DNA from: Anaerolineales bacterium
Lineage (GTDB): Bacteria; Chloroflexota; Anaerolineae; Promineifilales; Promineifilaceae
Direction: 5' to 3'
Assembly: GCA_020432595.1 (NCBI GenBank)
Contig: JAGQGA010000316.1
Location: 1 to 6,540, forward strand
Length of the DNA: 6,540 nucleotides
Positions 5,768 to 6,540 of this stretch are shown here, piece by piece. How positions within the stretch are numbered: position 1 is the first letter of the stretch; each line of letters opens with the position of its first letter. The position numbers were made by a program, and so were the translations under genes. The notes under the pieces are model-generated. The model worked only from the letters and a program-made list of their open reading frames with translations. It was not told the DNA's origin and did not search any database.

Positions 5768-6016
5768 ATGATCAACCAAGAAACTTTATGGCTTGAACTG
5801 GCCGCACTGCCACCCGAAGCGCAACGTTCAGTGGCCGATTATATTGCTTTTTTGCACACTAAATACAGTTCCACGCAAACATACCAGAACCCACAACGCT
5901 CTAACCTTGCCGATGAACCCTTCGTCGGACTGTGGCGCAATCGTCCAGAAATGGACGACAGCCAAGCTTGGGTACGCAATCTTCGTGAACGTGAGTGGGC
6001 AAAATCAAGTGGCTGA
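5768..6016 (+). CDS. DUF2281/VapB-type antitoxin, pair 2
   Basis: The 82-residue product from ATG 5768 begins with LWLELAALPPEAQRSVADYIAFLHTKY, the same DUF2281 helix pattern as the first antitoxin. A Gln/Asn/Ser linker follows, and a tail FVGLWRNRPEMDDSQAWVRNLREREW in which the Trp, acidic and Arg residues probably clasp the toxin active site. ATG 5768 is preferred over the in-frame ATG 5753 and TTG 5735, because AAGGGA at 5758-5763 provides a ribosome site just before it and the motif starts there. Its end overlaps the toxin gene. It shares architecture but little direct sequence with the first antitoxin, so the two pairs are probably separate acquisitions or an old duplication, and cross-neutralisation is not expected. 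Confidence 0.83.
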   Translation: MINQETLWLELAALPPEAQRSVADYIAFLHTKYSSTQTYQNPQRSNLADEPFVGLWRNRPEMDDSQAWVRNLREREWAKSSG

Positions 6017-6416
6017 CTTAATCATTGTTGATACCGATGTGCTGATTGATGTAAGCCGGGGCGTAGGGGAAGCTATCACCTGCCTACAGCAAATTGAGCA
6101 GCAATCTATCTTGAGCATCAGCACCATTACCAAAATGGAGTTGATAGTGGGATGCCGCAACAAAGGGGAGCTACGCACGGTTGAGAGATTCTTGTCTCGA
6201 TTTCAAATTATCAAGATTAGCGAAGCTATTTCAGATAAGGCAGTTGAGTTGCTTCAGAAATATCGCTTGAGTCATGGTTTATTAATTGCCGATGCTTTGA
6301 TTGCGGCAACAGCCATTACGTTGGAGCAGCCCCTTGTAACTAAGAACCAACGGGATTATGTCTTTATCACAGAATTACAACTGTTGCCTTATCCGAACCC
6401 GTTTGGTGTCTCATAA
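6009..6416 (+). CDS. vapC: PIN-domain ribonuclease toxin (VapC family), pair 2
   Basis: The 135-residue PIN protein keeps the expected acidic set: Asp8 and Asp10 in IIVDTDVLID, Glu44 in TKMELIVG, Asp95 in LLIADALIAATA, and Asp116 in VTKNQRDYVF. It should be an active Mg2+-dependent ribonuclease. The frame is open far upstream (to 5793), but that part overlaps the antitoxin in another frame and is a shadow. GTG 6009 is chosen because it gives the usual distance of a few residues before the first strand, has GAGTGGG at 5993-5999 as a possible ribosome site, and overlaps the antitoxin stop by eight bases; GTG 5991 or 5985 are alternatives. A GTG start within the antitoxin would keep toxin output low. 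The last two bases of the TAA stop are the first two bases of an AACGGCCGTT palindrome. It is only distantly like the toxin of pair 1. Confidence 0.9.
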   Translation: MADLIIVDTDVLIDVSRGVGEAITCLQQIEQQSILSISTITKMELIVGCRNKGELRTVERFLSRFQIIKISEAISDKAVELLQKYRLSHGLLIADALIAATAITLEQPLVTKNQRDYVFITELQLLPYPNPFGVS

Positions 6417-6470
6417 CGGCCGTTTTTCCCCACCCATATCTCCTCTCCACACCAACATTGAGAGGGGAGC
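6415..6470. repeat. Palindrome-centred intergenic element, copy 3 (left-truncated)
   Basis: It starts with AACGGCCGTT at 6415-6424, overlapping the toxin stop codon, and continues with TTTCCCCACC. CTCTCCACACCAACATT follows, a variant of the CTCTCCACGCTAACATTT of copies 1 and 2. The left GGGAAA arm is missing. An own hairpin is possible: CTCCTCTC at 6440-6447 with GAGAGGGGAG at 6460-6469, with a two-base bulge. The remaining bases to the window end show no supported gene or terminator. Confidence 0.65.
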
Positions 6471-6540
6471 ATTTCAGTTTTGGGGCATTGATAAACTCAC
6501 CTCTCCGCAAGCCAATTTCTCAGCCAAGAATTGTCATTTC

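Larger units (their letters stand above)
65..6424. repeat. Dispersed highly iterated palindrome AACGGCCGTT
   Basis: The span covers the first to last perfect copy; the sites are separate, not contiguous. Perfect copies lie at 65, 955, 2509, 3375, 5258, 5614, 5668 and 6415 (first base). Two more sites share the ACGGCCGT core, at 2841 and 4945, and decayed forms are at 7 and 5311. Within genes the motif is read in all three frames: as TAV in the acetyltransferase and hydrolase, NGR in the synthetase (twice), KRP in the hydrolase, and YGR in the toxin. This indicates that the DNA word, not the protein, is retained. It may be bound by a protein or methylated; nothing in the window tells which. 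Confidence 0.85.

Noticed and set aside
5793..6008. Upstream extension of the second PIN toxin frame
   Set aside because: It overlaps the antitoxin gene in another frame and lacks protein-like composition. The PIN fold begins near 6009.
6497..6540. Possible C-terminus of a minus-strand gene (NDNSWLRNWLAER then stop)
   Set aside because: Only 14 codons are visible and no family can be recognised. It looks protein-like, but an open stretch of this length is easily due to chance.

Overview
The window looks like a piece of a moderately GC-rich environmental bacterial chromosome. The protein styles, intergenic CGCAAAG-type palindromic repeats and a highly iterated AACGGCCGTT palindrome fit a member of the Chloroflexota (Anaerolineae-like). 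This is inference from style and was not tested by a search. All recognised genes are on the + strand.

Left part (1-3633): the 3' end of a tandem GNAT acetyltransferase gene, a spacer with an imperfect CGCAAAG inverted repeat, a FadD15-like long-chain acyl-CoA synthetase, and an alpha/beta hydrolase with a complete Ser-Asp-His triad. Synthetase and hydrolase probably form a lipid-handling pair. They are now separated by a 128-bp element with 17-bp imperfect terminal inverted repeats, flanked by a perfect 12-bp direct repeat. Removing the element and one repeat copy leaves the hydrolase start only 10 bases after the synthetase stop, so this looks like a small non-autonomous mobile element inserted into a tightly packed operon. 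The hydrolase C-terminus runs into a 7-bp tandem repeat.

Right part (about 3640-6416): visibly A+T-richer, with accessory content. It holds an HNH endonuclease with an unassigned N-terminal region, a DUF2281/PIN (VapBC-type) toxin-antitoxin pair, a remnant of a second DUF2281 antitoxin start, an orphan 67-aa acidic protein, and a second DUF2281/PIN pair. Each of the three units after the HNH gene (pair, orphan, pair) is followed at once by a copy of the same intergenic element built around the palindrome AACGGCCGTT. The region reads as a small defence and toxin-antitoxin island made by accretion and duplication.

Across the window AACGGCCGTT occurs perfectly eight times, plus two further ACGGCCGT cores. 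It lies inside genes in all three reading frames as well as between genes, so it appears to be kept at the DNA level. This resembles HIP1 of cyanobacteria, but with a different sequence. The last 70 bases (6471-6540) hold no feature I can support.
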